From NCBI GenBank assembly GCA_902706205.1, contig CACSKA010000006.1:340640-404639 (forward strand): DNA of 64,000 nucleotides. Reading direction: 5' to 3'. Source of the DNA: Chryseobacterium sp. 18061. GTDB taxonomy: Bacteria > Pseudomonadota > Gammaproteobacteria > Enterobacterales > Enterobacteriaceae. Made by a program: the position numbers and the translations under genes. Positions 63,874 to 64,000 of the stretch are shown here, in pieces. Within the stretch, counting starts at the first letter, position 1, and each line of letters starts with the position of its first letter. The notes under the pieces were generated by a model. The model had not been told where the DNA came from, did not search any database, and worked only from the letters and a program-made list of their open reading frames with translations.

Positions 63874-64000
63874 GGCTTTGTTGAATAAATCAGGTTTGAA
63901 GCGAGTTTCCCTGTAACCGCTCCGGCTCTCAGCAGACACGTACACTTTCTGGCATACCTGCCTTCGTCATTTTGTTCAGCGCACGCACCATGGCCAAAGC
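63874..64000 (-). mobile_element. IS903-like element, right part, entering the window end
   Basis: It begins with the 18-bp IS903-type terminal repeat at 63874-63891 and continues past the window. The adjacent sequence encodes a transposase C-terminus. The element split the IS3-family orfB, so it was inserted later. Confidence 0.85.
63929..64000 (-). CDS. IS903-like transposase, C-terminal 23 residues
   Basis: On the minus strand the frame reading MVRALNKMTKAGMPESV and ending VRVC before TGA (63929-63931) matches the C-terminus of IS5/IS903-family transposases. The rest, including the DDE residues, is outside the window. Confidence 0.85.
   Translation of the reverse strand, partial: ALAMVRALNKMTKAGMPESVRVC

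Overview
The window is chromosomal DNA of a member of the Enterobacteriaceae, most like the Enterobacter/Citrobacter/Salmonella relatives. The evidence is the intact narUZYWV nitrate reductase cluster beside nhoA, the smvR/smvA pair known from Salmonella, and the yddG, adhP, maeA, sra, osmC and digH genes, all close to E. coli or Salmonella proteins. Species cannot be settled by reading alone. No rRNA, tRNA or CRISPR array was seen.

Layout. Positions 1-8.6 kb hold the end of nhoA and the second nitrate reductase operon (narU-narZ-narY-narW-narV, minus strand). Positions 8.7-12 kb hold the SmvR/SmvA efflux pair and the amino-acid exporter YddG. Positions 12-21 kb are a stress and redox stretch: an NADH-dehydrogenase-like flavoprotein facing an Rrf2 regulator across a perfect palindrome, adhP, an ABC-F ATPase preceded by a 27-codon leader peptide and alternative RNA pairings, maeA, sra, a YahK-type reductase and osmC. 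Positions 21-34 kb are mixed accessory genes: a NUDIX hydrolase, an MFS pump with a divergent LysR gene, two outer-membrane barrels, an ECF sigma factor behind a small His/Arg-rich membrane protein, digH, a small ProQ/FinO-domain RNA-binding protein, an ArsR regulator, a second elongation factor G, a VF530 protein and a zinc-ribbon microprotein.

Positions 33.4-38.2 kb form a 1,3-diaminopropane module. A LysC paralog whose lysine-binding residues are replaced faces dat and ddc. Aspartate could thus be drawn through aspartyl phosphate and aspartate semialdehyde (using housekeeping Asd) to 2,4-diaminobutyrate and 1,3-diaminopropane. Three related LysR-like regulators follow. Positions 41.5-48.8 kb are a chaperone-usher fimbrial locus with two chaperones, three pilins and the putative adhesin at the promoter-proximal end. 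The adhesin and the major pilin carry a duplicated upstream region.

Positions 50.3-62.9 kb are a catabolic island. A tetronate kinase, an aldolase-type decarboxylase and a DeoR regulator come first. Next is a convergent operon of an MHS-type symporter, a single-domain asparaginase, an HpaI-type aldolase, an alpha/beta hydrolase, a bicupin protein and an aspartase-like lyase. Opposite it lie two paralogous proteins, each with two NTF2/SnoaL-like repeats, and a LacI regulator. Two nearly identical 14-bp palindromes in the divergent promoter region suggest that LacI controls both arms. The substrate is not recognisable and this is the best candidate for an undescribed system. The window ends in nested insertion-sequence remnants: IS3-family fragments interrupted by an IS903-like element.
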